Of a stretch of DNA of 64,000 nucleotides, positions 38,642 to 50,665 are shown one piece after another (the stretch's first letter is position 1; each line of letters begins with the position of its first letter). The notes below the pieces were generated by a model. The model did no database searches. It was given only the letters and a program-made list of their open reading frames with translations, and had not been told where the DNA came from. Made by a program: the position numbers and the translations under genes. This DNA comes from Phallusia mammillata (taxonomy: Eukaryota > Chordata > Ascidiacea > Phlebobranchia > Ascidiidae). The stretch spans positions 185,256 to 249,255 of the forward strand of contig QLIY01000023.1 of assembly GCA_003260075.1 (NCBI GenBank), given 5' to 3'.

Positions 38642-40238
38642 TTTAAATATGGACAAGATTTTACTTTTTCTTTGACCAATCTACTGGGATTATAAGGTAA
38701 AAGCAATATGCGGGGTGGCAACGTATTTTCTGCAATAAACAACGTGTTTTATTAAACTCTTCATATTATTAGCCATCGTTTTACAAATGGCATCAAACGA
38801 CTCTTTTAATCATGTTTTGTTTGTCGTTGGCTACACATGGATGTTAAAATTGGCCACAAATGTAGCCTACTTGATGATTATGTTCCAGCAGTGTACCTAA
38901 TTTTTTATGTCTTTTTTGATCGGTGTTATATTGTGTGTGTGTCGTTGTCAATAGTTTGTGGCAGGGAGCACTTTGCTCGCAATGTCACACCTAAAACATG
39001 TTGTCTGCAGCTCACTCTGTTTGGACGCACATGAGCAAATAAAGGATCCTTACACCAAGTTGCATGATAAGTTTTCCGGCTACGATATCAACTAGCCTAT
39101 AACTAACAATTTAGGTCTAGCGTTGTACCTAATCATGACGGTTATGTAATTTCGCCTTTTTATTTCAGAATAAATGGACTGTTTGACAACTTACCATATA
39201 TTTTACATGCACAATAAAGGCTTTATGAGTGCAGCCTTACAAGGATATGTTTAATAAAATGGCCGTTTTAAGCTGGGAGTCGAACCGCTTGTCATATGGG
39301 TTTAGGTTCGGTTCGGGTTCACTTTGTCTTGTTTTTAGGGGTTCGGTTCAGGTTTTCAAAAATGGTAATTTTCGGGTTCGGGTTTTGTTCCGGTTTGGGC
39401 AAATTATCCGGTCCGAACCGGTTTAAATTTTCATTCGTTTAAATTTAGTTTTAACCATCATCTAGGCCTACCTGGCCTTCAAACTCCAAGAGAATTGCGA
39501 CCCTGAATTGGTTTTTTTTCTGTCACGCCCTACAAGTGTTATCACGCGTATTCTTAAGGGCGCTTTTTTTTTTGAAAAAATCCAAAAANTACCAGGCCTT
39601 CAAACTCCAAGAGAATTGCGACCCTGAATTGGTTTTTTTTTCTGTCACGCCCTACAAGTGTTATCTCGCGTATTCTTAAGGGCGCTTTTTTTTTGAAAAA
39701 ATCCAAAAAATATAACACAGACTGCATTTTTTACTGGTTCGGGTCCAACGCCAAACGAAACATGGGGTTCAACTCCAGTTCGGGTTTTCAGGTAGTAATT
39801 AGCGGTTCGGGTTTAATAAAATTAACCGCTCAAATCGGTTCGCTGTTTCTGGTTCAGTTCCGGTTCGCCTCCCTGCCTTTCTTCGTTGCAGGCAAAACTC
39901 TTTGGTTAAACCAAGCCTCGCCTGGGACCAGGTAATATTTTGCAAAGTTGGAATCACTATTTACGTAACGCTGTTAAACAATGAGTTACAGGGTGGCGCA
40001 ATTTTACCAGAGAAAAAATGCGCGAGAGCGACATGAAAAGTTTGCAGTTGCACCATTGCTGTGTTGTGTTGTGTTTCTCCTGCTTTTGCTAGCAAACGAA
40101 AAAATTGCTGACTTATGAAATCAGGCATTAACGTTTGTAAAAATGGCTAGCAGGTAAAGCACTGTTATATTTTAATAACCATTTTTTTACAGAAACAAAA
40201 TTTGTTTAGTTTTTAGTGAAGCATACAATAAGTAAAAA
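38642..40238. other. Intergenic between the GIN1-like gene and GILT
   Basis: No gene is recognised. Contents: the TTCGGTT-rich repeat at 39290-39880 with the duplicated unit and single N described separately. The rest holds nothing I can identify. Confidence 0.5.
39290..39880. repeat. GGTTCGGGTT-rich repeat, interrupted by a duplicated 119-bp unit joined by one N
   Basis: The GGTTCGGGTTT motif recurs on both sides (39300-39425 and 39735-39870), suggesting the ends of a low-complexity or transposon-derived repeat. The unit at 39470-39588 is repeated at 39591-39708, joined by the only ambiguous base in the window (N at 39589). Confidence 0.6.
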
Positions 40239-41021
40239 ATGTTTGCTGCAAAAGCTTTTGTTCTTTCGCTTTTGGTCGTGTATGCGAACGCCAAATGCGA
40301 TATCTCTCCAAGATTTTGGTGTACTTCGCGTGCTATTGCGGAACAGTGTGGAGTTTTGCAAGCTTGCAGTGATTGGTGGGAAGTTCAGAGTCAGGGGACT
40401 GCCAGCCCTGTTGCAATCTCCTTGTACTTTGAATCACTTTGCCCAGGTTGTCGTGAATTTATTACCCAAATGCTGTACCCTACCTGGAAGACCTTTAAGG
40501 CTACTGGGATCATGAAGGCCGACATGACACCCTATGGAAATGCCAATGAAGAACAGTTGCCATCTGGAATGTGGAACTTCACTTGCCAACATGGCCCTGA
40601 AGAGTGTACCGGTAATTTGATTGAAAATTGCCTTCTCAAGTACACTGGTTATGAATTCGATACTTACTTCCCCATCATTTACTGCATGGAGAATTCACAA
40701 GATCCCATTGCAGCTGCTGAAAAGTGTATTACAGATGCCGGACAGGACTGGGCTACTATTAACAAGTGTGCTAAGAATGACGAAGGCAATGGACTTATGC
40801 ATAAATCTGGCATGAAAACTGATGCCCTGGAGCCTAAGCACAAGTATGTACCTTGGATTTTGGTCAATGGAATGCATACAGAGGAATTGCAACAAAAAGC
40901 ACAAACCGATCTTCCCAAGTTGTTGTGTGAGATGTATGGTGGCGAGAAACCCCAAGAGTGTCAAATGTTCATGCATCCTCACCCAACTGCAAAGAAACAG
41001 AAGTTGCGCAACCACCAATAA
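40239..41021 (+). CDS. IFI30: Gamma-interferon-inducible lysosomal thiol reductase (GILT), single exon, 260 aa
   Basis: GILT reduces disulfides in endosomes and lysosomes. Residues 1-18 are a signal peptide (MFAAKAFVLSLLVVYANA). Residues 20-46 look like a saposin-A-type domain (Cys20, Cys28, Cys37, Cys43, Trp46). The active site is CPGC at 68-71. The family signature starts CQHGPEEC at 116-123 and continues to ENC. Both active-site cysteines are present and the length is typical. The reading frame has no intron, unlike its neighbours, but a spliced 5' leader cannot be excluded. The AATAAA at 41017-41022 overlaps the stop codon. The last codons and 3' flank are repeated downstream by an assembly duplication. 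Confidence 0.93.
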   Translation: MFAAKAFVLSLLVVYANAKCDISPRFWCTSRAIAEQCGVLQACSDWWEVQSQGTASPVAISLYFESLCPGCREFITQMLYPTWKTFKATGIMKADMTPYGNANEEQLPSGMWNFTCQHGPEECTGNLIENCLLKYTGYEFDTYFPIIYCMENSQDPIAAAEKCITDAGQDWATINKCAKNDEGNGLMHKSGMKTDALEPKHKYVPWILVNGMHTEELQQKAQTDLPKLLCEMYGGEKPQECQMFMHPHPTAKKQKLRNHQ

Positions 41022-41371
41022 ACATTGTTGATTCATTTAAACTTACATGTGATTTTTTCATTTTTGAACTTTTGAAAGTTTGTTTTTGTTCATCCCTAGT
41101 TTATTGCAGCATTATTTGCCGACTGTCATGTCATGTGATAGCTTGTCTTGTGACTTCTGTACTTGCAAGGGGGGGGGGGTACCCAATTGCAAAGAAACAG
41201 AAGTTGTGCAACCACCAATAAACATTGTTGATTCATTTCAACCTACATTTGATTTTTTCGTTTGTGCAATCCTTATGAAAGTTTGTTTTTGTTCATCCCT
41301 AGTTTATTGCAGCATTATTTGCCAACTGTCATGTCATGTGATAGCTTGTCTTGTGACTTCTGTACTTGCAA

Positions 41372-41372
<1 letters not shown>
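40981..41372 (+). repeat. Direct repeat of about 190 bp (40981-41168 and 41181-41371) around an 11-nt G run
   Basis: The unit contains the last 13 codons of GILT, its AATAAA and the 3' flank. The copies differ at scattered positions (for example GCGCAACC versus GTGCAACC). The run 41169-41179 equals one native G plus 10. The second copy is not a second gene. Confidence 0.85.

Positions 41373-41418
<46 letters not shown>
41372..41418. other. G run of 47 nt (probable gap placeholder)
   Basis: A pure G tract between GILT and LRRC57, at the end of the second copy of the GILT 3' repeat. The polyglycine frames here are artefacts. Confidence 0.6.
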
Positions 41419-41419
<1 letters not shown>

Positions 41420-41432
41420 ATTTTTGCCCACA

Positions 41433-41730
41433 GCTGTTCTATTTTGCATAAGTTCATGTAATACTGTTTGATTTTGTTTAAACTTGAATCTATATAGTAC
41501 ACAATTTTGTTCTTGATTTCATTCATCTTAATTGCATTACAGATAATCGTCGCAAATTTTATCAAAAAATGAACAGGGGGGGGGGTGCTGTTCTATTTTG
41601 CATAAGTTCATGTAATACTGTTTGTTTTTGTTTAAACTTGAATCTATATAGTACACAATTTTGTTCCTGATTTCATTCATATTAATTGCATTACAGATAA
41701 TCGTCGCAAATTTTATCAAAAAATGAACAG
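41433..41730 (+). repeat. Direct repeat of about 143 bp (41433-41575 and 41587-41730) around a 10-nt G run
   Basis: The units match almost fully, differing at a few bases (GATTTTG versus GTTTTTG; CTTGATT versus CCTGATT). The run is 41576-41585. The right copy leads into the LRRC57 start. Confidence 0.85.
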
Positions 41731-41771
41731 TTTATAATTGGTAATAATAGAGTTTTGATTGTGGTGTAACC

Positions 41772-44181
41772 ATGGGAAATTCTATCAAAGCCCACATCGA
41801 ACATGCAGAGAAAACTGGAGTATGTCAGTTATCGTCAATGAACTTGTCCGAGGTAAGTTTTAGTTTTTGATTGAGTGGCTTTGTGTTTATGGTAACAACT
41901 GTTATGTTTTTTGCAAATGCTGATGTCTTTAAATGTAAACAAAGTAAAACTTACATTCTGTACTGTTGGATGGTTGTTTTCCTGGGTTTAACATGAGGTT
42001 TGTAAGCTGAAAATATGATTTAGGTGTTGGCATCTAAAACTTTGACTACGATTATTATAACGTTTAATATAACATTTACCAATGAGCTTGTTCTTTTTTT
42101 AGTTCCCTTCTCAAGTTTTAAAGTTATCTAAATCCTTGAGGACGCTGGATTTGTCGGACAACAAAATTCAGGGAATTCCAGAAGCTATTGGTAACTTTAC
42201 GTCACTGAAGACCCTCACTTTAAATCACAATAGACTAAGTATGTTCACAGTTTTATTATACTTGGTTGCATTTGAATGCAGGTTAGATTGAATATTTAAC
42301 AAACCTAAACCTGACTACCCTGTTTTTTTTTCTTAAAGTTCTTGTCGACTTTATTCACGAACATTCTTGGCTTGTGCAGAAAGAAGCATGAATGTTGTTG
42401 TAGCAAAATATGGCAATAACCAGACAATTTTTCAGGAGTATTTGTGCCATGGGTCACAATTAAATGTATTTTTGTAACTCCGTATGCTTTCAGTCCTGCA
42501 AAAAATCCAAACCAAACTTCTGACTTGAGTGATGTTTTAGGTATCCTGTGTTCCAGTATCTGCAAACTGAAGAAGTTGGAACATTTGTCAGTGACCCACA
42601 ACCGACTTGCATACCTGCCCCCAGACTTAGGAGAATGTGCTGCGCTTAAAACAGTTGTCTTGACTGGGAACCACTTTCAGTCTGTTCCTGAGCAAATGGC
42701 CACCCTAAAGCACCTTGACTTGCTGGACATGTCACATAACAAAATCACACGCATTCCAGAAAATTTGCACCAGTTAAATGCAGTTGAACTGATCCTCAAC
42801 AATAATCAGGTGTAGTATTAATGGTGGTCATATTTTTAATATAGTAAACTTGTATTTTCATCCATGAGCCTGACAATGTAAAATAGTGTCCGTCTTTAAA
42901 CTTGTATAATTGTATTTTTGTGTGTGTCCGTTTTGTACCATGCATCGTTTATTACATGCCCTGGACATACTGTACAATCTCAACTGGACACTTGTCTATA
43001 GTTCCTACATTACTATCTGCAATTGTTTAGAAACTGCTAAAGAAATAGTGTGATACTTTAGTAACAAAACCTAAACATGTTTAGATTCCATCCTTGCCAG
43101 ATTGCCTAGCCTCTTGCCCAAGACTGAAAGTCCTGCGCTTTCAGGAAAATTGTGTTCCACTAGATGGAATATCGAAAAAGATTTTACTTGATTCTAAAAT
43201 TTCTTTATTGGTGTTTGACGGAAATCTTTTTACGCAAAAAGACTTTCAACAGGTTGAAGGCTACTCTCAGGTGAGTGAAACTTTTTTTCAAAGTCTTGAT
43301 TTGCTAAACAATCAAACTGTTGTTTGCAAATTGTTAAACCCGTATTGAGAGTTTGCATCATAATACAGCAGCTGGATAAATATGTTGCATTTCAGTTCCG
43401 ATGATAGGATATGCACTGCATAAATATCTATTCTATAACTTATTTTATCAGGGTTGAAACCTTAGTTAAAAATATACTGACCAATTTGTTGTTAAAGTTT
43501 TTCAAATATTTGGTGTTATAGTTAAAATGTGGAATTCAAATATACCCAGTAAAAGGTTTTTGTTCATAACTGTAGCATAATATTGAATGTTACCTAATCC
43601 CTCATGTCTGAACACATATGTGCTGACATATTATTATGCAACAGCCTATCACGATTTGACCGTTTGTGGCACAATGTAATTCTGATTCATCATATTGGCA
43701 CCAGCAACTGGCATGTTTCTGTTGGTTTAAATTAAACCCTACTTTTCAAGCAACATGATCTCATATTTATAGCCAGTTTCATTCACAACACAAACACTAG
43801 TCAATTAGTTTAAATGCCTCAACCACAAGACTATAAAGCAAAGGTTGATAAAAAGCCTTTACCGTAACTTACCACGCCTTTTACCTAAATTACGAAAATT
43901 GAAGCCGCTTTTCCTTATAGCCTACCTGCAATATTGTGCGTGTTTTTTCTGCTGTATGACTATAAATTATTTATTAATAGCTACTGGTTTGCAAAGGTCG
44001 GTACGTTTCCCGTTTAATTTTACTTGTATCTAGTTTAAAATTGAGTATAAATACCACCGAATACGGCGACCTTTTGTTTAAACAGCTTCTGCACCAGCAT
44101 AAATGCTAATCACATAAACCTTAACACATTTTTATGCAGTACATGGAAAGATACACCGCTACTAAGAAGAAATTCGAATGA
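41772..44181 (+). CDS. LRRC57: Leucine-rich repeat-containing protein 57, 5 exons, 237 aa
   Basis: Exons: 41772-41852, 42103-42238, 42541-42809, 43085-43270, 44140-44181 (TGA). The total is 714 nt, all in phase. The protein starts MGNSIKAH, an N-myristoylation context typical of LRRC57, so it is probably membrane-tethered on the cytosolic side. Seven or so LRRs of about 23 residues follow (LRTLDLSDNKIQGIP, LEHLSVTHNRLAYLP, LDLLDMSHNKITRIP and others). The tail YMERYTATKKKFE matches the family end and is encoded by a separate 42-nt last exon. The length is nearly the same as the vertebrate 239. No precise function is established. Confidence 0.93.
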
Positions 44182-46819
44182 CGTCGATTATCAAGGTGCC
44201 CTATTTAAGTCAATCGTTTTACCCAATCAGGATTGAATCCTCTTGGTCGTTTGTATCATTATGTCTACCTGCTCTTGTGTCTGCTATGTTTTTCTACCAC
44301 ACATGTTTTGATGACCAGCGCAACTGCCCGGCACTGTAGCCCAGCGAGTTTCCTACTTCCTATTTCAGTGCTAAAGTGTTTTTATATCTACACTAACTTC
44401 AGAGTCTGTTTTTGCGGCATTGTCCAGCAAACTGAATATGTATGACTATTTTCTTATGGTTCACGTCGCCGCCTGTTTTTTCTGCTTCAAAAGTATTATT
44501 TAAGAGTGATTGCAATTCTTACTGCTGGCTTCTGTAGCAGTGTTTCCTTAGACTTTCCACTTTATGCTCGGTGTTTTTTTTCTTGAAAATTTTTCGATAC
44601 CGTCCATGGCACAAATTCAAAACTCAAAACTGTCGGTACTTGAAATATTTTCGGAAACACTGTTGCCGAAGATTTGTGGCTTTAATTTTTATTAGTCCTT
44701 AGGGCCGCCGTGGTTTGATTTGAGCATTTTTTCGCATTAATTTGTAGTGTAAAATAATGCTCCCAGCGAACGCTAGTTGAATCGGGAAATTGGAAAAACT
44801 GCTATCAATTAATCGCGCTCGTGTTTGTATGAAAAGACATTAAAAGTCTGCATTTTATCATGCTCCATATCGGTAAACTGGTGAAAGGTGTTTTTAGCTG
44901 CTATCAACAAAGAACGGTGTTCTGGCTGTTCTCTTTTGTGAGAAAATTCGTCATTGACTCTTCACTAAAATTACCTTATTCAAGAGGGAAATCACATAGA
45001 ATGGGTCTGCTTGGTAAAAACTGGTGAAATCTTTGCAAAGGCCATCGTTTTCTTACATATTAAAACCTTAAAGAAAAACTTCAGCATCCTTATATGTAGG
45101 CTTACTTCCAAACGAGCAATACCCAAACCAGCTTACAAACCAAAACCATTTCGAATTTTACAAAATAACAGCATTCGCAGTGATAAAAAATGAAGTTATC
45201 TCTTGATTGTAGAAGTTTAAATGCCGATTTACGTTTGAAAGGATTTTCTAACCAACAAAAACCCAAGCATAACAGACCACAAACACCCAACCACGTGACT
45301 TATTAATCACGCGGATTGTGGAACCGGTATGTGTCAGCGCTTTGGGGTTCACGAGATAGTCGAGCCCCTCTTCCTTCCAAGGAACTAGAAAAAGGCTGTG
45401 TAGAGCCGCCTTGTTCATTATTTAAAGCAATATATGTTAATACCGGCCGGCCTATTGAAACGTGGTGTCCTAAAACGGTTAAGGAGGAATGAATGTATGT
45501 TTGCGGAACATGACATAATATGCACGCGTGGGTTTACGTATACGTAAATCTTATAAGACCACTGCCCGCGTTGTTTATAAACCTAACCCACGCGCTACTT
45601 CGGTGCTATAAAGTTGCCATCACAAGCAGCAACCCGTTTGCCGTTTCCGGTTGCGTCACAACTATGTACGGCGAGCTGTTCGCGCCGCGGCCATACCAAC
45701 TTTGCTGGTGTGAGGCCGGTGTCAGCCAGAAGCAATTAAAACACTTCCTGGCAGGTGCTGCGTTGATTGGATGTGCTTGCGAAATACTGTAGTGATTCTT
45801 TGCAAGCAGGGTCATCGACTAAAGGCGGTGGTAACCGTATGCACTTTCGTATCTACGAAGGGCTTTTCATCATATGAGTGTTATGAACTGGGTCAGAAGT
45901 CCATTGATGATTCACCACTGCTGAGTCGCGTACATTCACGTATTAAGTCAAACTTCGGTGAAAGTACACCCTCTGCTATAGGAAGCACGCGCATAAGAAT
46001 GGCAATATGTAATTTTCTATGCCAGGCGTGAACTTTTAAAAGATAAACGCGTTATAACACAAATTTCCTTGCACAGTTACACAGGTAATAACATGTTTAC
46101 ATTAATACCATTGTCATGCACCAAAAAAGTCACGGTCTCCTGATACAAAACCGGTATTTTTAACCAATATAGCCAAGAAAGAACTCTACAATTAAAAAAA
46201 AGATTAAAATGTCATATAGGATATAAAAGGGGGGGGGGCCACGGTCTCCTAATACAAAACCGGTGTTTTTAACCAATATAGCCAAGAAGGAACTCTACAA
46301 TTAAAAAAAAGATTAAAATGTCATATAGGATATAAAACCAGTTGTACATAAAAAGTAATTTGGAAAAAGTCACAGTCTCTAAGAAATACGCATTGAACTT
46401 ATGAATTTAGTGCAAAACATGTGAAACTATCGAAAAACGAAGAACAGTTACGATGCTACGTAGTCAGACTATAGGCTACTTATCGCCAAGCTCAAAGCGT
46501 CAAGTTAAGAAAACACGTTTTAATGTGCATAAGCCTTCACACTCATACTTAGTTGCAATATATTACCTAACATGTACGAAATATAAAGTTCAATACGCCT
46601 ATAATGTAAGAACTAGAATTTTTTTAATTAGCACTGAAAGGTTTGTCATTAGATGACGTCACGTGCAACAATATTTGAATTAAGCCTTATTTTCAGCGGC
46701 ACCAACGCTTGTTGGGAAAAGGCCAATTTGCGTTTTTTTGTTTATAACAAGTGTTTCATTGGAAAAAAACACAATGTGAACTTGGAAAAGAACGACCGTA
46801 TTTAAAATACATGCCGTCA
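44182..46819. other. Convergent intergenic region between LRRC57 and SMPDL3-A
   Basis: 2.6 kb. Several short open frames (for example 44233-44445 and 45520-45792) lack any recognisable family, splice support or repeat relatives. The only defined structure is the duplication around the G run at 46229. Confidence 0.5.
46131..46336 (+). repeat. Direct repeat of about 98 bp (46131-46228 and 46240-46336) around a 10-nt G run
   Basis: The units differ at about three positions (TGATAC/TAATAC, GGTATTT/GGTGTTT, AAAGAAC/AAGGAAC). The run 46229-46238 is exactly 10 Gs. Confidence 0.88.
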
Positions 46820-49800
46820 TTAGAACGGTCGACATTGCAGTTTCGATTCTATACACTTCCGGTGAGCATCGTACTCCAACTCACTCATCGCACACACATG
46901 CCTCCGTTGGCAGATGGAGTCGCAGTGCCGGAAGTCGTACGACACCGAGTTAATTACGGAAAACCGCTGGAGGGCGCGGTTGTCTTCGCACTCAGGCCCG
47001 GTGACGTCACATCCGACGTCAGCACACATCAGTCTACGTTGGTAGCTGGCCATGGACGCTGGATTGATGTTGAGGACTTGGAACTCTTCAGTCGCTCTGT
47101 ATTCTTTGCTCCACATTGGCTGGTTGTTGGCGTTTCCCTCGATTAGGTTGAAGTAATATTGCACGTAGTCCTGCAAGGAGTAAACTCAGTTATTCTCCCT
47201 CCTGTGCGGCATGATACTGGCTAACATAGGCCATTTGCCGCTTCACAATTGGGGGCAGTGTTTACAATGACCGAGGATAGCATAAATTGTTCATGTTAAA
47301 TGTGCTAAAATTTGCTCCTGCGCACCACCTACCGAAAAAAATCTAACTTGGCCTATCATGAAAGAAAATAATCGCCTGCAATATGGCCCTTTAAACAGTT
47401 TTACACCTAAACATGTTTCCACTGTAAATAAAAAACTTATATGTAGCCGAAAAGCAGTTTTACGACCCACAGCAGAACGTACGTTTATTGAACGTGCTGT
47501 TATGAAGTTACTTTAAAGAGCACATTTTTTGTCGAATTCTACAAGACGATTAAACTGATTTTTTGTGTCGTATTCTGTATTCTTGGCAACAAGAACATTC
47601 AATTAAGAAGAACCTAAATTTAATACTGTGATCCGCCCTGAAGCGTATATATGCAGACCAGCGATCACGGCATACACGTAAACCAATCATAGGTCTATTG
47701 AAGGCGTCATACCGAATCTGCCAGTCAACAAGCATGTTCACATACGGTAAGACACTGGCTATAAAAATGTAACCTGCGGTGGAATTTCTTGGGCTGACAA
47801 CAATAAAATTATTAGAACCTGGAGTTGAGAAGTCCTTCGGTCGTATTCAAACAAGCGAATTCCAGGGTTATTTGCTGTTTGAATTTCCTTCGAATGCGGC
47901 GTCACACTTGGAGCTATCCACAATGTTGAAATCTAAAATCAGAAAAAGGTTGTTTCTTGAGGCTATTCCTACAGAACTATTTACCTAAATAAACTTTTAA
48001 AGTTCGTTGCATTTTTTTTTTTGCACAAACTGCATCATGCAAAGCAGTGCAGGTTGGCGACGTAACGCAAGTTTCGCACTTTCATTAGTAAACTGAACGA
48101 CTTATATTTGCAACAGGAGATTTGAAATTAAGACAATTATGTATTAGCTTAACAGCCATGTTTTTTGCCTTTAATATGAACAGAAAAAACTTACTGGTTT
48201 TCGATGCTTGTCCCAAAATACCCGAAAGCTATCCCTGTGGTTGTGGGCAAAAAACTGGCCCGCTATAATGTCATGATATTTCTGCACTAGGCCAATGTAT
48301 CGAACATTGTGCTCAGGATAAAACCAGTAATCGTCGTCAGTTAGCTCAAATACTCCTGGAGGAATGTGCCCAACTATAAAAACCTGCATGAGATAGATGT
48401 ATTGTTTGTGTTTCTGGCTTCCCAAAAATGTCTTTTGCTTACCGGGAAGTGAGATATATGGGAACTGACTTACATATTGTTTTATCCACAACAACAAACT
48501 GCTTAAATGTTAAACATATGTGACGCAAATTTAAAAATTTGAATCATAAAAATTGCAGATATTTTTATGATTTTAATATGTTTAAAATTAAATAATATAG
48601 CTAGACCAAGCTAAAGTACTGATTAAAATACACATGGGTTGATGGTTTGTTGTTACAGACCAATTCCAAATTCAGGTTTAGAGACCAGTTATAACAGTTT
48701 CATAGACCAACATGTGTATTGATCATTTCTAAATGAGCTGGAATATAAGAAAATTACTATAGTTAATTAGGAAAAATAAGTCAGTGGGCATTTACACATA
48801 ATAAAAAATAAATTGACAAAAATACCTGTTGGTTATTTTGTTGGGATTTTTGAAGTAGTGATTCTAACCATTTGAACTGTCCTCCAGGATCATCAGTGTT
48901 ACTAACATTTGGGTTCCACAAATCCCACAAGTTGGTATTAAGCATTATCAGGCGCAGATTACCTCCAAACGTATCAACAACTTCTGAGTAATAGCCAACT
49001 GAAAAAACACTTATGATGACTAAACGTTAAAAAAAGATGGGAAAAAGTTACAAATCCCTTAGTTCAGCAAACAATAAAAACTGTCAGTGGCTTTTCCGAC
49101 CTTTTTTAAACGAATTCACTTGATCTTTGGATATCCATTTTTTCCAAATGTCACCAATTTTGGTTCGGACATCACTTTGTTCAACTGGCATATGATCAGC
49201 AGGAAAGTAATCATGATTTCCAAGAACACAGAACACATTGGTTTTGGGGAACACTTCATCAATTATTCTGCTAAGATTCATTTCTGTTTCCAGCACCAGT
49301 TTTGTGGACAGGTACTTTTTGTTTTCACGGGCATGTAATATGTTGTCTCTAATATGCAAATGCATAAATTAAGAATATATATGCTGCTGTTTTATTTCAG
49401 CACAAAAAACATAAATATGCTAATCACACATTTTTTTATCAGAGTAGTGTTTAGATCAGGGGGTCTGCAACCTTTTAAGCACTACATGTCATTTTACTTG
49501 TTATTTGCATGTGGTAATGGCCCCGCGTTCTAACACTCTTGTTGGTAATAGTAGTTTGTGGCAGATGATCTTGACAGTAAGCAGAGTGTTTGGGGATGTA
49601 TGCTGGATTTTAAGACAATGCTATGAAAAAATTAAAATCAAGCAGTGTAACAGGTTAAATTAGTACTTTACAATAACATGTAAATGGACTGGCATGCCAT
49701 AAAAAATCACCTTGCATGCCAACATTGACATGCGTGCCAGGGGTTGCCGACCCCTGGTTTAGACCAAACCAGACACACTTTAAAGATTTCAAAGCAAAGT

Positions 49801-49973
49801 AGATTTAAATGATTGTTCTTTATTATCTACAAACTGTTTAAAAAATAACAAAATCTGCAAAACTATCAGGGGGGGGGGGGCTAACACTCTTGTTGGAAAT
49901 AGTAGTTTGTGCCAGATGATCTTGGCAGTAAGCAGAGTGTTTGGGGATGTATGCTGGATTTTAAGACAATGCT

Positions 49974-50067
<94 letters not shown>

Positions 50068-50665
50068 AATTTTTAACAAATATCATTACATACCCTGTCC
50101 ACAAGATAAAGTCTGGATCAGGTTGAATTCTTTTCATTTCTTGCAAAGTGGAGTTAATAAGCTTCCATGGAGAATCACACCTGCAAAAATAGGGTCCATA
50201 TAACATAGCTGCAAACAAAAACTATAGTTCTATAGATTTTATAGATACATTTCTATATCAGATACATGTCAATGCTTACTACCTACAGTACAAATATGAG
50301 CACTCACTTGTGGTCGCCAAATGGTCCAGGATTTACTGCAGGTGCTCCTGTTGACCAAGGACAGCCTTTCTGTTGTGTGTAATAGAAGTCAAGATGAAGG
50401 GGGGGGGGGAACATTTCTATATCTATAGATACATGTCAATGCTTACTACCTACAGTACAAATATGAGCACTCACTTGTGGTCGCCAAATGGTCCAGGATT
50501 TACTGCAGGTGCTCCTGTTGACCAAGGACAGCCTTTCTGTTGTGTGTAATAGAAGTCAAGATGAAGGTCAGTGATGTGCCAAAACGTCCCACTGATTTGT
50601 CTTGATGCAATGCCCGCACAGCATTGCAACGGAAACACGAAACAGACAATTAATACAAATTGCAT
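46820..50665 (-). CDS. Acid sphingomyelinase-like phosphodiesterase, tandem copy A, 7 exons, 450 aa
   Basis: Exons: 50665-50475, 50180-50094, 49348-49101, 48998-48826, 48383-48195, 47932-47819, 47170-46820 (TAA). The total is 1353 nt, all in phase. A signal peptide (MQFVLIVCFVFPLQCC) is followed by the metallophosphatase motifs HITDLHLDFYY (DxH), FILWTGD, LGNHDYFP and VGHIPPG, then the C-terminal ASMase-type cysteine domain (GPECEDNR, CQRRHVCAMSE). It is a secreted or lysosomal phosphodiesterase of the SMPDL3A/3B family, which cleaves phosphodiesters such as nucleotides or modified lipids. The last metal motif reads AHNH instead of GHxH (Ala279). There is no hydrophobic C-terminal tail, so it is secreted rather than GPI-anchored. 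The exon 6 donor (GTTCTA) is weak. A partial second copy of exon 1 at 50308-50399 is an assembly duplicate. Confidence 0.88.
49457..49756. mobile_element. hAT-type MITE, 300 bp, same family as 31615-31922
   Basis: Ends CAGGGGGTCTGCAACC and GGTTGCCGACCCCTG. The flanking 8-mers GTTTAGAT (49449-49456) and GTTTAGAC (49757-49764) match at 7 of 8. It lies in intron 2 of SMPDL3-A. Confidence 0.88.
49869..50066 (+). repeat. Partial MITE copy (49881-49973) bounded by G runs of 12 and 93 nt
   Basis: Bases 49881-49973 repeat 49530-49622 of the upstream MITE with few changes (GTGGCAG versus GTGCCAG; CTTGACAG versus CTTGGCAG). The piece is isolated between the run at 49869-49880 and the run at 49974-50066. 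It looks like a small contig fragment of the other allele placed in a gap. Confidence 0.75.
50248..50567 (+). repeat. Direct repeat of about 155 bp (50248-50398 and 50411-50567) around an 11-nt G run, including part of SMPDL3-A exon 1
   Basis: The left copy contains the donor and first part of exon 1 (on the minus strand) and ends at GATGAAGG. The right copy continues to the start codon. The gene model uses only the right copy. Confidence 0.85.

Noticed and set aside
41080-41471. Second copy of the GILT 3' end, as if a second GILT gene
   Set aside because: Only the last codons and 3' flank are repeated, between G runs. It follows the assembly-junction pattern.
44233-46656. Several 60-90 codon open frames between LRRC57 and SMPDL3-A
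   Set aside because: No family resemblance, no consistent splice signals, and lengths expected by chance.
49789-50218. Polyproline and polyglycine open frames
   Set aside because: They are translations of the 93-nt G run next to SMPDL3-A exon 2, not proteins.
50308-50398. Alternative first exon of SMPDL3-A
   Set aside because: It is a partial copy of exon 1 ending at a G run and lacks the start codon and signal peptide.
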